From Fulvitalea axinellae (lineage in GTDB: Bacteria > Bacteroidota > Bacteroidia > Cytophagales > Cyclobacteriaceae), in the NCBI RefSeq assembly GCF_036492835.1, contig NZ_AP025314.1:1922001-1986000 (forward strand): a stretch of DNA of 64,000 nucleotides, given 5' to 3'. How positions within the stretch are numbered: the stretch's first letter is position 1; each line of letters begins with the position of its first letter. The translations under genes were made by a program, and so were the position numbers. This document shows, one piece after another, positions 24,037 through 32,591 of this stretch. The notes below the pieces were generated by a model. That model was not told the DNA's origin and did no database searches. It saw only the letters and a program-made list of their open reading frames with translations.

Positions 24037-24900
24037 TTACACAAAGATCTCGGAAGCGATTTTTTGGGCTTCCTTAAGCTTTTCGGTATCGATATTATGG
24101 CTAATACCTTGTTTGTCGAGGGTGGCAATCAGTGTTTCCGTAGCGATGTTTCCCGTCAGGTCATCTTTGGCCATTGGGCAACCGCCGTAGCCACCGAGGG
24201 CTGAGTCAAAGTAACGGCAACCGGCTTTTAGTGTCGCTTCTATGTTCGTAACGCTGGCTTTTGGTGTGGCGTGAAGATGGGCCATCCATATTGCGTCAGG
24301 AAAACTTTCTGTGGCATGGGCGAAAAGAGGCTCAATAGTCGAAGGGGTTCCTGTACCGGTAGTGTCGGACAAAGCGAGTTCATGAACACCCATTTCGATA
24401 AGCTTTGAAGCGTATTCCAGTACAATTGCGGGACTCCATTCCTCGCCGTAAGGGTTTCCGAAAGCCATAGAAAGATAGACCCGGAGTTTTTTGTTCGATT
24501 GATAGGTCACTTCCAATATTCGCTTTACCAATTCGAGCGATTCTTCCCTGTTTTTTTTTGTGTTCTTAAGCTGAAAAGTTTCGGAAACAGAGAACGGATA
24601 TCCCAAAGTGTCGATCCCCGGGAAGTTTGAGGCGTCTTGCGCGCCTCGTAAGTTGGCTACAATGGCCAGAAGCTCCGTGTCGGTTTTCGATTCGCTTAGG
24701 GCCTCGGTTACTTCGGAGGCGTCTCGCATTTGGGGGATTGCCTTTGGAGAAACAAAACTGGTGAAGTCTAAAGTGTCGAACCCAGTGTTGGCCAAAGCTG
24801 AAAGGTATTTGATTTTCAACTCGGTGGGTACAAACGCAAGAAGCCCCTGCATTGCGTCGCGGGGGCATTCTGTAATCTTAACTCTGTTGGTTTTCGTCAT
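24037..24900 (-). CDS. Hydroxymethylglutaryl-CoA lyase-type enzyme (HMGL-like family)
   Basis: A 287-aa TIM-barrel aldol lyase that would split HMG-CoA into acetoacetate and acetyl-CoA in leucine or ketone-body catabolism. The start region VKITECPRDAMQGLL is the family ECPRDG motif with Ala in place of Gly. DFTSFVSPKAIPQM, LALSDTTGTGTP and MAHLHATPKASVTN carry the metal-binding Asp and His. The strongest mark is DSALGGYGGCPMAKDDLTGN, the lyase signature with its flexible-loop Cys. The FHNTRG-type substrate motif of human HMGCL is here HLHATPK, so the exact substrate needs testing. The gene is preceded by a 40-aa membrane peptide gene on the same strand. Confidence 0.85.
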   Translation of the reverse strand: MTKTNRVKITECPRDAMQGLLAFVPTELKIKYLSALANTGFDTLDFTSFVSPKAIPQMRDASEVTEALSESKTDTELLAIVANLRGAQDASNFPGIDTLGYPFSVSETFQLKNTKKNREESLELVKRILEVTYQSNKKLRVYLSMAFGNPYGEEWSPAIVLEYASKLIEMGVHELALSDTTGTGTPSTIEPLFAHATESFPDAIWMAHLHATPKASVTNIEATLKAGCRYFDSALGGYGGCPMAKDDLTGNIATETLIATLDKQGISHNIDTEKLKEAQKIASEIFV

Positions 24901-24937
24901 GTTTGCTTTTGGGGCGGTGGTTAGGCGCCCTCAAATT

Positions 24938-25060
24938 TTAGCGGTTTCTGCCGTTGCTTCTGACGGGTATGGGTTTGAGTTCCATTTTTTTAGACCCGAA
25001 CATTGCGACCGTCGCCAATGCGGTGACGGTTGCGCCTAATACGAAATATATGAAGGTCAT
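24938..25060 (-). CDS. 40-aa single-pass membrane peptide
   Basis: A short open frame on the minus strand, ATG at 25060 and TAA at 24938. The N-terminal half is one hydrophobic helix (MTFIYFVLGATVTALATVAM), the C-terminal half is basic (residues 24-40, with KK, R and a final GRNR). That layout is typical of small inner-membrane peptides with the tail in the cytoplasm. An A-rich stretch (AAAAAAGACACT) precedes the ATG, as is common for start sites in this phylum. It lies 37 bp before the HMG-CoA lyase-type gene and may be co-transcribed with it. Function unknown. Confidence 0.5.
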   Translation of the reverse strand: MTFIYFVLGATVTALATVAMFGSKKMELKPIPVRSNGRNR

Positions 25061-25376
25061 AAGTGTCTTTTTTGATTAGTGCACCCATATTGTTACGCAA
25101 GGATAAAGGAAAGGTTACGTCTTGTTGGAAATTGTAGTTTAGAAAGACTTTGCAAATAATAAGTAGGTGACTGTTTGCGTTGTTTTATTCTGGCTCGTTT
25201 GAGCTGAGAATCGTGTTTTTGTATTTCCGTAAAGAACAAGCGTTTTTTGTAGTTAGAAGACGAAGGGTAAAAACCGACCCATTTTCACCGTGAAGCGAAC
25301 TTGTGGGGTGTCGGTTTTCCCGGCAGGGCAGAAATGCCTAAATTGCGATTGTATTTTGGTCCGAAAGGAAATTTAT
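25061..25376. other. Intergenic region between divergent units
   Basis: 316 bp with no gene. It must carry the promoters of the 24938 peptide and the histidine kinase operon, but no exact TAnnTTTG was found; TGTATTTTGG at 25350 is a near match. Confidence 0.5.
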
Positions 25377-26825
25377 ATGAGTTTGAATTTTGAGGATATA
25401 GTTCAGCGGTTAAGTTGCGGTGTCGTGTTGTTGGACAAAAAAGGGTTTTTCCAGTATGCGAACGGGAAGGCTTTGGCACTTCTCCAAGCGGAGGGCGGGA
25501 AGTTGACGCCCGAAAGCTGGGAAAGTTGTTTGACGGAAGACTCGAAGATGTTGCTTAAGCGCCTTTTGGACCTTATGCCCGACGGCGGAGGAAAAGACAA
25601 ACGATTCTCGCTCTCGTTTGTGAAGCAGGAGTTGTCCAGCCTCGAAACTCGGTTGAGCTCAGTTGGCGAGGGGACGTTTATGCTGGAATTTTATTCCCCT
25701 AACGGAAAAGACGACTTGGGAGCCGACCTCCGTAAAAGCGAGGAATGTGTCGACGAGTTCTTTAGCCAATCCCCCGACGCTCTGCTTATTCTGGACAAGC
25801 AGGGCGAAATCCTTAAGGCAGGAAAAGTAGTGGTCAACCTTTTCGGTTATCGCCAAGAGGAGTTAACGGGCTTGCGACTCGGCCGTTTGGTTGTTGATTT
25901 GCCTACGTTTGCCGAGTTGCTGTCGACGCAGAGCTTTAGGGCGCCATTGCCGGGCAAGACTGGAAGCAAGGGGCTGGAGTGCCGATGCCTGAAGAAAAAC
26001 GGGGAAACGTTTCCCGCATGGCTAAGGGTTGCCGAATTGCAGGAGTCGGGGCGGTATTTGGTGATTTTGAGAGACCTCTCGGAGACGAAAGTCTCTTTGG
26101 AAAGACTTCGTAGATTTGAGGCGGCATTAGAGCGGGCCAACCATGATATGGAGGAATTCGCTTATGTTTCTTCCCACGACCTCCAGGAGCCTTTGCGGAA
26201 AATCAGGATTTTTGGAGAGCGTATAAGCTCACATTCGGGGAATCTATTGGATGCGAAGTCTTCAGATTATTTGAGAAGAATGCTGAGCGCGTCAGGGCGA
26301 ATGCAGGATTTGATCAATGCATTGCTCAGTTTTTCCAGAGTTTCGGCTAGGTCGGCGAGCTTGGAAGTGGTGGATTTGAATAAAGTGCTGGAACATGTTG
26401 TTTCCGACTTGGAAATCCCAATCGAGGGGCAGAGCGCTGAGGTTGAGGTTGGCGAATTGCCTTTTGTGGAGGGAATTCCGTCCATGTTAAGACAGTTGTT
26501 CCAAAACCTTTTGGCCAACGCTATCAAATTCAGAAAAACGGACGAAAGGCCCAGAGTGGAGGTTTTTGTTTCTAAGAATTCGGAGGAGGAAAAAGACCAG
26601 GTGGAGATCTGTGTCCGTGATAACGGAATCGGTTTTGATCCGGCTTATGCCAATAAAGTGTTCCAGATTTTCCAAAGATTGGAAGGGAACCGTTTTGAAG
26701 GCTCGGGAGTCGGGTTGGCGATTTGCAAAAAGATAGCCTCTATCCACGGCGGGGAGATAAAGGCGGAAAGTAAGGAGGGTGTAGGAACGACCATCACGGT
26801 TACGCTCTCGGTTAAACAGGTATGA
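25377..26825 (+). CDS. Soluble PAS-domain sensor histidine kinase
   Basis: A 482-aa kinase from ATG 25377, preceded by GAAAGGAAAT; the same frame is open 29 codons upstream but the longer N-terminus looks non-coding. No membrane segment, so it is a cytoplasmic sensor. PAS-like domains sit at about 7-105 and 122-238 (FFSQSPDALLILDKQG, KKNGETFPAWLRV). The HisKA helix has the phosphorylated His267 in YVSSHDLQEPLRK. The ATPase domain has NLLANAIKF (N box), RDNGIGFDP, and GSGVGLAICKKI. It is the first gene of a signalling operon and lies 21 bp before a hybrid kinase. The bacteriophytochrome-like HisKA (SSHDLQEPLRK) is common in soluble sensors. Confidence 0.9.
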   Translation: MSLNFEDIVQRLSCGVVLLDKKGFFQYANGKALALLQAEGGKLTPESWESCLTEDSKMLLKRLLDLMPDGGGKDKRFSLSFVKQELSSLETRLSSVGEGTFMLEFYSPNGKDDLGADLRKSEECVDEFFSQSPDALLILDKQGEILKAGKVVVNLFGYRQEELTGLRLGRLVVDLPTFAELLSTQSFRAPLPGKTGSKGLECRCLKKNGETFPAWLRVAELQESGRYLVILRDLSETKVSLERLRRFEAALERANHDMEEFAYVSSHDLQEPLRKIRIFGERISSHSGNLLDAKSSDYLRRMLSASGRMQDLINALLSFSRVSARSASLEVVDLNKVLEHVVSDLEIPIEGQSAEVEVGELPFVEGIPSMLRQLFQNLLANAIKFRKTDERPRVEVFVSKNSEEEKDQVEICVRDNGIGFDPAYANKVFQIFQRLEGNRFEGSGVGLAICKKIASIHGGEIKAESKEGVGTTITVTLSVKQV

Positions 26826-26846
26826 CGAATCCGAAAAGCGAAGTAG

Positions 26847-28484
26847 ATGCTGTACCGTAACATTAAGATTTTGCTTATTGACGATGATGAGGACGACTAC
26901 ATCATCACTAAAGATATACTGGACAATATTCCCAACAGAAGTTATAAGCTGGATTGGATATCGGATTACCGGGAGGGTATGAGGACAATCCGGCATAATG
27001 ACTATGACGTTTATTTGATCGATTATAGGCTGGGGGCAAGGACAGGGCTTGAGATTATCAAGGAAGCGATAGAGAGCGGTTGTTCCAAGCCGTTGATCCT
27101 GTTGACGGGACAAGTGGACCAGGAGATTGACGACCAAGCGTTTCAGATAGGCGCAGCCGATTATATTTACAAAGGTGCGCTGAACGAGCATGTGCTGGAC
27201 AGGGCTGTCCGTTATAGTTTGAGGCACAACGAGAACCTTTTCAAGATCCGGAAGCTCAATGAGGAGCTGGAAGAGCGCGTGTACGTCCGGACACGGGAAC
27301 TGGCGCACGCTTTCAAGAAACTGAAAAGGACTAACGATAAACTCCAGTTACAGATCGAGGAAAGACGGTCGGCGGAAAAGGCGCTTAGGCAAAGCCAGCG
27401 CCTGTATCGGGCGATTGCCAGTAACTTTCCGAACGGAGCCATATTCGTGTTTGACACCATGCGTCAGTTGGTGTTCGCCGACGGCAAGGAACTGGAGCTT
27501 TACGGGCTTTCGGGAGCGGATTATGTCGGTTGGAACCTTGAGAGGCTAAAGGGGCTGGGCGTTGACCACGAAGCTTTGCAAAGACATTTTGAAGTGGTTT
27601 TGAACGGTAGTGGAGTCACGTTTGAACTTGAGGTGAAAGGAAACGTGTACGAGCTTTATGCGGAACCGTTGCTGAATACTTTTGGGTTTGTGAAGCAAGT
27701 TCTAGTGGTAGCCCAGAATATTTCCGAAAGAAAAAAGGCGGAGGCGGAAGTGCGGAAAATGCTGGAGAAAGAAAAACAGCTGAATGAGCTGAAATCCAGA
27801 TTCGTCTCTATGGCTTCGCACGAGTTCCGGACACCGTTGAGCAGTATTCTTTCTTCCGCTTCGCTGATTAGCCGTTATGAGGAGGCTGCGCAACAGGACC
27901 GGCGAATGAAGCACGTGAACCGTATAAAGTCGAATGTGTCAAACCTTACGGGGATTTTGAACGATTTCCTTTCGATCAGCAAGCTGGAAGAGGGGAAAAC
28001 GATCTACAAACCGGTGGAGATGGATTTGGGGTCATTTTGTACGGAAGTGGCCGAGGAAATGCAGGCTTTGGCCAAGCCAAGCCAGACCTTGTACTACGAA
28101 CACGAAGGCGAGGGAGGAGACGTTGTTCTGGATCCGCAGATCCTGAAAAACGTAGCGATGAATTTGCTTTCCAACGCCATTAAATATTCCGAAGACGGAA
28201 CGGACATTTTCTTCCGTACCGGCATTGAGGGAGAAGACATTACCTTGAGTGTCAGGGATCAGGGGATGGGGATTCCGGAAGCGGAGCAACACCTTTTGTT
28301 TTCGAGGTTTTTTAGGGCCGAAAATGCCACCAATATCCAAGGTACGGGCCTTGGGCTCAATATTGTGAGAAAATATGTGGACTTGATGGGAGGTTCGATT
28401 AACTTTGAGAGTGTTCAGGGAAAGGGCACCACGTTTTCGATTAGGCTTCCCCGTTTCAGCACTGTAGAGAAAAGAAAGATATGA
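26847..28484 (+). CDS. Hybrid receiver-PAS-histidine kinase
   Basis: A 545-aa cytoplasmic protein. Residues 1-125 are a receiver domain with Asp59 in YLIDYRLG and acidic pocket DDDEDDY. A coiled coil follows (about 130-185), then a PAS domain (about 185-295). The kinase has HisKA with His325 in SMASHEFRTPLSS and the ATPase with NLLSNAIKYSED, RDQGMGIPE and GTGLGLNIVRKY. An N-terminal receiver allows it to be phosphorylated by, or to inhibit, the kinase encoded just upstream. It overlaps the downstream regulator by 4 bp (28481-28484), so kinase and regulator are made together. This suggests a serial phosphorelay. Confidence 0.9.
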   Translation: MLYRNIKILLIDDDEDDYIITKDILDNIPNRSYKLDWISDYREGMRTIRHNDYDVYLIDYRLGARTGLEIIKEAIESGCSKPLILLTGQVDQEIDDQAFQIGAADYIYKGALNEHVLDRAVRYSLRHNENLFKIRKLNEELEERVYVRTRELAHAFKKLKRTNDKLQLQIEERRSAEKALRQSQRLYRAIASNFPNGAIFVFDTMRQLVFADGKELELYGLSGADYVGWNLERLKGLGVDHEALQRHFEVVLNGSGVTFELEVKGNVYELYAEPLLNTFGFVKQVLVVAQNISERKKAEAEVRKMLEKEKQLNELKSRFVSMASHEFRTPLSSILSSASLISRYEEAAQQDRRMKHVNRIKSNVSNLTGILNDFLSISKLEEGKTIYKPVEMDLGSFCTEVAEEMQALAKPSQTLYYEHEGEGGDVVLDPQILKNVAMNLLSNAIKYSEDGTDIFFRTGIEGEDITLSVRDQGMGIPEAEQHLLFSRFFRAENATNIQGTGLGLNIVRKYVDLMGGSINFESVQGKGTTFSIRLPRFSTVEKRKI

Positions 28485-29554
28485 AGAAGAAAATTCTTCT
28501 GATAGAAGATAACGCGGATATGCGCGAGAATACGGCTGAGATTCTCGAGCTGGCAGATTACGAGGTCATTACGGCCGATAATGGGAAAATGGGCGTCGAG
28601 CTGGCGCAACAGCAAATCCCGGATCTTATCATTTGCGACATCATGATGCCGGTGCTTGACGGTTATGGCGTGTTGTACATGCTCAACAAGTCGGCGGATA
28701 CCGCTTCGATCCCTTTTATTTTCCTTACGGCCAAAGCCGAAAGAAGCGACATGCGGAAGGGAATGGATCTTGGCGCCGACGATTACCTAACCAAGCCGTT
28801 TGACGATATGGAGTTGCTGAACGCCGTGGAGACTCGTTTCAAAAAGGCCGATATTCTGCAAAAGCAATTTTCCAGAGACATTGACGGGTTCAATGATTTT
28901 CTGAATGACGCCAAAGAGGCTTCCATCAAGCTTGAGAGCTTGTCGATTGACCGCAAGGCTAAGCGCTATAAGCGTAAAGAAATCATTTATCATGAGGACG
29001 CAATGCCGAATGGTTTGTTCTTCGTAAGCAAAGGAAAGGTCAAAGCTTTCAAGACGAACGAAGACGCCAAGGAATACATCACCGGACTGTACAAAGAAGG
29101 TGATTTCATAGGCTATATGGCATTGCTCAAGGATACGAACTACACTGAAACGGCGATGGCCTTGGAAGAGTCCGAGATCTGCTTTATCCCTAAAGAGGAT
29201 TTCTTCGATCTGATCGGGTCAAGCAGGGACGTTTCGCACAAGTTCATAAATATCTTGGCCAATAATCTGAAGGAAAGCGAAGACAGGCTCTTGAACCTGG
29301 CGTATAATTCCGTAAGGCAACGCGTGGCGGAAGCCCTTCTGTTGTTGGAATCGAGATACAAGGAGGAAGGCAAAACAAAGTTCAGCATGGCGATTACGCG
29401 TGAGGATTTGGCGAACATTGTCGGTACTTCTACGGAATCGGTAATCCGTACTTTGGCCGATTTTAAAGAGGAAGGCTTGATCGTGATAAAAGGAAGAAAT
29501 ATAGAGGTCTTGAAATCGGATAGACTTCAGACTATCAAAAACGGGTTTTATTAG
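28481..29554 (+). CDS. Response regulator fused to Crp/Fnr-type DNA-binding module
   Basis: A 357-aa fusion. Residues 1-125 are a receiver with Asp53 in IICDIMMPVLDGYG and Lys in LTKPFDDMEL. About 150-265 is a cyclic-nucleotide-binding-like beta barrel (EIIYHEDAMPNGLFFVSKGK, LYKEGDFIGYMALL). The arginine that contacts cyclic-nucleotide phosphate in CRP is not evident, so the ligand may be different or absent. About 290-345 is the Crp-type winged HTH (MAITREDLANIVGTSTESVI, RTLADFKEEGL). It is the output of the two preceding kinases, through a 4-bp overlap. A strong terminator follows. Targets are unknown. Confidence 0.9.
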   Translation: MKKKILLIEDNADMRENTAEILELADYEVITADNGKMGVELAQQQIPDLIICDIMMPVLDGYGVLYMLNKSADTASIPFIFLTAKAERSDMRKGMDLGADDYLTKPFDDMELLNAVETRFKKADILQKQFSRDIDGFNDFLNDAKEASIKLESLSIDRKAKRYKRKEIIYHEDAMPNGLFFVSKGKVKAFKTNEDAKEYITGLYKEGDFIGYMALLKDTNYTETAMALEESEICFIPKEDFFDLIGSSRDVSHKFINILANNLKESEDRLLNLAYNSVRQRVAEALLLLESRYKEEGKTKFSMAITREDLANIVGTSTESVIRTLADFKEEGLIVIKGRNIEVLKSDRLQTIKNGFY

Positions 29555-29573
29555 AAACTCGTGACTATAGCCT

Positions 29574-29610
29574 AAAAACCGCGGATTTGTAAAAGGTCCG
29601 CGGTTTTTTT
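29574..29610. terminator. Bidirectional intrinsic terminator
   Basis: AAAAACCGCGGA (29574-29585) pairs with TCCGCGGTTTTT (29597-29608). It lies between the convergent regulator and xseB genes, with T-tracts on both strands. Confidence 0.9.
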
Positions 29611-29615
29611 ATGCC

Positions 29616-29819
29616 TTATTCCTCGCCGTTAAGTTTTTTCAACGTCTTTTCAAGCTCATCTTCAGTGCTTCTGAGTTTGGCTTTGCAATATTTCATAAGG
29701 AATCCGGCCCTTTCCACCAAGCCTATCAGGGCGTCGGGTTCGGGTTCTTCGTGTTCGATGGTGTTTACGATGGCCTCAAGTTCCTCCATCGCGTCTTTGT
29801 AGCTGAGTTCTTCGCTCAT
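29616..29819 (-). CDS. xseB: Exodeoxyribonuclease VII small subunit
   Basis: A 67-aa subunit that wraps around XseA in exonuclease VII, which degrades single-stranded DNA from both ends. The motif SYKDAMEELEAIVNTIE at about 6-22 and the spaced helix DALIGLVERAGFLMKYCKAK are typical. The length matches the family. It overlaps xseA by 4 bp, so the two subunits are translationally coupled, as in many bacteria. Confidence 0.93.
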   Translation of the reverse strand: MSEELSYKDAMEELEAIVNTIEHEEPEPDALIGLVERAGFLMKYCKAKLRSTEDELEKTLKKLNGEE

Positions 29820-31159
29820 ATCTTTTTCTGTTCCGTGTTTTTTGTCTCGAATTTCGTAACTGTACTTGTAGCCTTAAAGTCGTGTCCTATAGTCGTGATT
29901 TGGCTCCCTTCCGGAATTTTTCCGGCCTTGTGGAGGCTTTTTCCTTCGAAAAGGGAAACAGTGTACCCTCGTTTAAAAAGCCTTTCGGGATTGAGTAGGT
30001 CTACAGTTTTTTTGAAAATACTAAGCTTGGAATTTTCTGCCTCCAATCGTCTGCGGGAAGCTTCTTTCGCTTTTCCGAAAAGGACCTCTGATTGGTGAGC
30101 GCCGTTACGGAGGGCGGAAACGGAGGCCTTGCCGATTCTTAGGGCCAGATTGTTAATCTGATTTCCCTGGGTGGTAAGAATGCTTTTGGGTGCCGATTCC
30201 ATCCTTTGTCCCAACAAACTGAGTTTTTCGTTCTCATAGCGGGTGAAAGTAATGGCGGTTTGCGCTACTTGGGCGTATAGTTGCTCGATCGCGGATTCGA
30301 ATTCCATCGCTTTCCGAATCAGGAAATCCGCCGTTGCCGTCGGTGTTTTCAGTTTGGTGTTGGCCACCAAGTCACAGATGGTTTCGTCCCTTTCGTGTCC
30401 GATTCCCGTGAGTACAGGCAACGGAAACTGGGCTAGGTGCGCAGCCAGGTTATAGTTATCAAAGCATTCCAAATCCGTCTGCGCGCCACCACCCCGGATA
30501 AGGACCACGGCGTCAAAATCCGTTTCGTTTTTGTAGATGTCGTAAAGGGCCTGGATTATCTCCGGCTCGGCTTTGTCACCTTGCATCGAGGCCTGAAACA
30601 GGGTTATGTCGAAACTATAGCTGAGCGCGGCTTCGATATGCGACATGAAATCGCCGTAACCCGCGGCGGTGGAGGAGGTGATAAGCGCAATGCGCTGAAT
30701 GACGGGCGGCAAATCCACGCCTTTGTTAAGGTCGAGGATTCCCTCGTTACGGAGGCGTTCTATCGTTTCCCTTTTTGAACGTTCCCTTTCACCTAGGGTG
30801 TAGTTCGGGTCAATGTCGTTTACGGTGAGGCTGATGCCGTAGAGCTCGTGGAAATTGACGCTGACATTAGCCAATACTTTCATGCCTTGGCTTAGCGGGC
30901 TTCCCGTAATCGATTGGAACCAGCCGTTGATGTTTCGGTAAGTGTAGGCCCAGGCGTTGGCCCGTATTTTGGCTTTGAAGCGGTCGTTTTCTTTTTCTAC
31001 AAGTTCCATGTAGCAGTGGCCGCTGTTGGGGTTGACCCTGATCTCGCCGATTTCGGCCAAAACCCAATAGTTTTTCTCCGAATTCTTTTCGATAATGCTC
31101 TTCACGGTGGCGCAAAGGGCGGAAAGGCTTATTTGTTTGCCGTTTGATTGTTTTGCCAA
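29816..31159 (-). CDS. xseA: Exodeoxyribonuclease VII large subunit
   Basis: The 447-aa catalytic subunit of exonuclease VII. The N-terminal OB fold (WVLAEIGEIRVNPNSGHCYM) binds single-stranded DNA. The catalytic domain has RIALITSSTAAGYGDFMSHI, AVVLIRGGGAQTDLECFDNY, LPVLTGIGHERDETICDLVA and TPTATADFLI, all hallmarks of XseA. A long coiled-coil region and a short C-terminal domain (LFKRGYTVSLFEGKSL) complete it. It acts in repair and recombination. It stands at the head of the xseA-xseB pair; upstream 31160-31324 is the intergenic region shared with the divergent BI-1 gene. Confidence 0.95.
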   Translation of the reverse strand: MAKQSNGKQISLSALCATVKSIIEKNSEKNYWVLAEIGEIRVNPNSGHCYMELVEKENDRFKAKIRANAWAYTYRNINGWFQSITGSPLSQGMKVLANVSVNFHELYGISLTVNDIDPNYTLGERERSKRETIERLRNEGILDLNKGVDLPPVIQRIALITSSTAAGYGDFMSHIEAALSYSFDITLFQASMQGDKAEPEIIQALYDIYKNETDFDAVVLIRGGGAQTDLECFDNYNLAAHLAQFPLPVLTGIGHERDETICDLVANTKLKTPTATADFLIRKAMEFESAIEQLYAQVAQTAITFTRYENEKLSLLGQRMESAPKSILTTQGNQINNLALRIGKASVSALRNGAHQSEVLFGKAKEASRRRLEAENSKLSIFKKTVDLLNPERLFKRGYTVSLFEGKSLHKAGKIPEGSQITTIGHDFKATSTVTKFETKNTEQKKI

Positions 31160-31324
31160 TGGCCTTGCGGGTTTGTTGAAACTTATTCAAAAATTTGTCA
31201 CAGAAATAAAACAAACGTGCTTTTTGTTCGGAACGAATGCCGAAATTGTCGAACATTTGCGTGTCCAAAACGTAAAAACGCTAGTTAGGGAGAAAGTAAG
31301 AAATAAGATTTAACTATCAAATAC

Positions 31325-32083
31325 ATGGGTATTATGAGAAGCGCAAAATCATCGAATCCGGTATTTAGGCGGCTTGCGGAGAGCAGAACCTACGCAAGGG
31401 ACGTAACCGGGGAGTCGGCGATGACGATACAGGGCGCCGCGGTGAAGACTCTGATCCTGTTGCTGATCACTTTCGTGTCGGCGATGTATACTTACGCCCA
31501 GACGCTTCAGGGTGCTATGAACCCGAGCTTGGCTTGGGGAGGCGCTATCGTCGGTTTTATTTTGGCGATGATAACCGTATTCAAAGCCAACTGGTCGCCA
31601 TATACTACGCCACTGTACGCTCTGTGCGAAGGTTTGTTTTTGGGGATAGTGTCGGCTACGTTTGAGGCGAGCTTCCCTGGTGTGGTGCTGGATGCCGTGT
31701 TGTCGACGTTTGGCGTGTTGTTTACGTTGCTGGCGCTATACGCAACCAGAGTGGTTAAGGTGACCAATAAATTCAGAATGATCGTTTTTGCGGCTACCGG
31801 AGGCGTAGCGGCAGTTTATCTGATTACGTGGATTTTCAGCTTTTTCGGCGTTCACTTGCCGTATATGTTTGGAAGTGGCCTTTCTGCTTTGATTTTTACG
31901 GCGATTGTAGCCGTTGTGGCGGCGCTGAATTTGTTGATGGACTTTGATTTTATCGAACAAGGTGCGGAAGCGGGAATGCCCAAATATATGGAATGGTACG
32001 GCGCTTTCGGCTTGATGGTAAGTCTGATCTGGCTGTATTTGGAGATTTTGCGTTTGCTGGCCATACTTAGAGGTCGCGACTGA
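31325..32083 (+). CDS. Bax inhibitor-1/YccA family membrane protein
   Basis: A 252-aa integral membrane protein with about seven hydrophobic helices. After an N-terminal soluble stretch (SSNPVFRRLAESRTYARD) come helices at about 40-57, 65-83, 91-110, 113-136, 145-165, 170-198 and 218-245. The family pattern (YALCEGLFLGIVSATFEASF, ALNLLMDFDFIEQGA, YMEWYGAFGLMVSLIWLYLE) is that of the BI-1-like YccA/YetJ branch, of which bacterial members can leak Ca2+ or modulate the FtsH protease. ATG 31334 is an equally good start, three codons downstream. A terminator follows. Confidence 0.88.
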   Translation: MGIMRSAKSSNPVFRRLAESRTYARDVTGESAMTIQGAAVKTLILLLITFVSAMYTYAQTLQGAMNPSLAWGGAIVGFILAMITVFKANWSPYTTPLYALCEGLFLGIVSATFEASFPGVVLDAVLSTFGVLFTLLALYATRVVKVTNKFRMIVFAATGGVAAVYLITWIFSFFGVHLPYMFGSGLSALIFTAIVAVVAALNLLMDFDFIEQGAEAGMPKYMEWYGAFGLMVSLIWLYLEILRLLAILRGRD

Positions 32084-32108
32084 TTTTGTGAAAAAACATA
32101 AGCGCTGG

Positions 32109-32152
32109 AAAGCCTTTCGTGTCTTTTTTTGAAGAGTCCGAAAGGCTTTTTT
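32109..32152 (+). terminator. Intrinsic terminator
   Basis: AAAGCCTTTCG (32109-32119) pairs with CGAAAGGCTTT (32139-32149), followed by further T. Confidence 0.8.
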
Positions 32153-32239
32153 CGTTTTTTGGGGAGGTGATTTCCGGGTGATTTATCCGTCGTTTTGAAA
32201 ACTTTTTGACAGCTCGTCTTGTAGTTTCCCAAAAAGGCT

Positions 32240-32476
32240 ATGAGCGAAATGAATCCATTTGTGCGGTTTGTTGTGATTGAGGAAGTGGGCGGAGGTCTCA
32301 ATGAAGGGGATGATTTGATCATCAATTTACGATTGGTCGAAAGTGTGTGGCCCGGAAGTGACCGTGGCGTGTTCGTAAGGATGGAATCAGGGAAAGTGTA
32401 TCACGTGTCGGCCAGTTTCGACGATATGATAAGGCGTTTCCATCAAGTTTTCGGGGCGAATTGGCAAGGAACGTAA
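32240..32476 (+). CDS. Small hypothetical protein
   Basis: A 78-aa cytoplasmic protein with no family that I recognise firmly. The middle part (DLIINLRLVESVWPGSDRGV then VFVRMESGKVYHV and SASFDDMIRRFHQV) has the strand-turn-strand-helix rhythm seen in LytTR domains and in FlbD-like proteins, where a residue-specific loop is followed by a short helix. That is a fold impression only. It lies between the BI-1 family gene and a DUF819 gene with its own spacing on both sides (over 100 bp), so it is probably a single gene. TTGACA at 32206 could be part of its promoter. Confidence 0.6.
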   Translation: MSEMNPFVRFVVIEEVGGGLNEGDDLIINLRLVESVWPGSDRGVFVRMESGKVYHVSASFDDMIRRFHQVFGANWQGT

Positions 32477-32591
32477 GTGGATTGTATGATGTGATGGTCC
32501 GTGTGTAAGTCGTGATTTTTTCTTAGATTGGCTGTTTCCTGAAGGTTGGATTTCAGTCCTTCGAAGAAACAGTCAGACTTAAACCAAATAC

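Noticed and set aside
26487..27308. A 273-aa minus-strand frame across the junction of the two histidine kinase genes
   Set aside because: It covers parts of two well-supported kinases; no domain is seen in the antisense translation.
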